Part shown: positions 19,695-20,125 of the stretch, in pieces
Layout of the letters: each line of letters begins with the position of its first letter
Numbering within the stretch: position 1 is the stretch's first letter
DNA from: Welwitschia mirabilis
Taxonomy: Eukaryota > Gnetophyta > Gnetopsida > Welwitschiales
Assembly (NCBI GenBank): GCA_051453625.1
Contig: JBOZIK010000001.1
Location: 259,319,626 to 259,339,750, forward strand
Direction: 5' to 3'
DNA: 20,125 nt
Notes under the pieces: model-generated
Seen by the model: the letters and a program-made list of their open reading frames with translations, nothing else
Told to the model about the DNA's origin: nothing
Database searches by the model: none
Position numbers and translations under genes: made by a program

Positions 19695-20125
19695 GAAGTG
19701 GATGACAGAACCTGGAAATAGAGTAAAGCATTAGAGAGATGAAAATATGGTGGAGGAGTGAAGGATGACACTGGAAAAAGAGACCATAAAAAGAGTACTA
19801 TTTTACAGATGTGAGAACTCATCAGATCATGGAAACATCATAAGAAACTAAAAAAGATTAAGTCCATGCAGAAAAGTATAAAGAAATAGCTCAAAAGGTA
19901 TTAGTGAAATAACAAGAGAGAAACAAAAATAAAATGGACAATAAGAACATGAAGAAAATTGTGATATTACCCTACATGCTGACCTAACAAATTTCTATAG
20001 AAACAATCATAAAAATCACTTGAATAATGATGCATGACATAATGTAGAACTTCATAAAATTCCACTCAATAGGGTAATGATTATGATGATGTTAAGTATG
20101 CTAATGTGATCGAACAATGAATGAT
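19695..20125. other. Intergenic sequence, nothing recognised
   Basis: Purine-rich in part (19700-19950) with no coding signal or repeat I can name. Confidence 0.5.

Noticed and set aside
19619-19822. Minus-strand 67-codon frame
   Set aside because: Runs through the perfect hairpin and direct repeat. No family resemblance.

Overview
The window looks like repeat-rich, gene-poor nuclear DNA of a flowering plant. It is very AT-rich and almost without CpG, and it holds scaffold gaps (runs of N), a long TC microsatellite, a decayed Copia-type LTR retrotransposon and a decayed plant-type LINE. I found no intact host gene, no RNA gene and no CRISPR array. The lineage is probably a eudicot. The style of the repeats and gaps would suit a draft woody-plant genome such as grapevine, but that is only a guess.

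Layout. 1-3530: AT-rich sequence with no recognisable gene, containing the TC microsatellite beside a 131-N gap and a 10-N gap. 3531-11149: one complete but decayed LTR retrotransposon on the minus strand. Its 5' LTR is 9139-11149 (with 602 N), followed by a primer-binding site, a gag region with zinc knuckle and coiled coil, a protease motif and a gag-pre-integrase segment. The integrase, reverse transcriptase and RNase H that should follow are not recognisable. An unrelated broken ORF occupies that place, resembling the 'putative plant transposon protein' family and ending in an acidic tail. Then come a duplicated polypurine tract and the 3' LTR at 3531-4904. The element is flanked by a near-perfect 5-bp target-site duplication (ATATT / ATAGT).

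11155-15680: AT-rich sequence with a 421-N gap and no gene that I can support. 15681-16620: minus-strand remnant of a LINE, with reverse transcriptase motifs and a downstream zf-RVT-like segment. 16650-20125: low-copy-looking or repeat-derived sequence with several small repeats: an AGACATCT/AGATGTCT cluster, a ~90-bp imperfect tandem duplication, two AAATGN arrays, a repeated AGCCCCCTACTTA motif and a perfect 12-bp hairpin.

The main point of interest is the LTR element. It looks like a Sirevirus-like, non-autonomous Copia derivative. It keeps gag and protease and every cis signal needed for mobilisation by another element, but a foreign ORF sits where the polymerase genes should be. All reading frames are broken, so this copy is a fossil.
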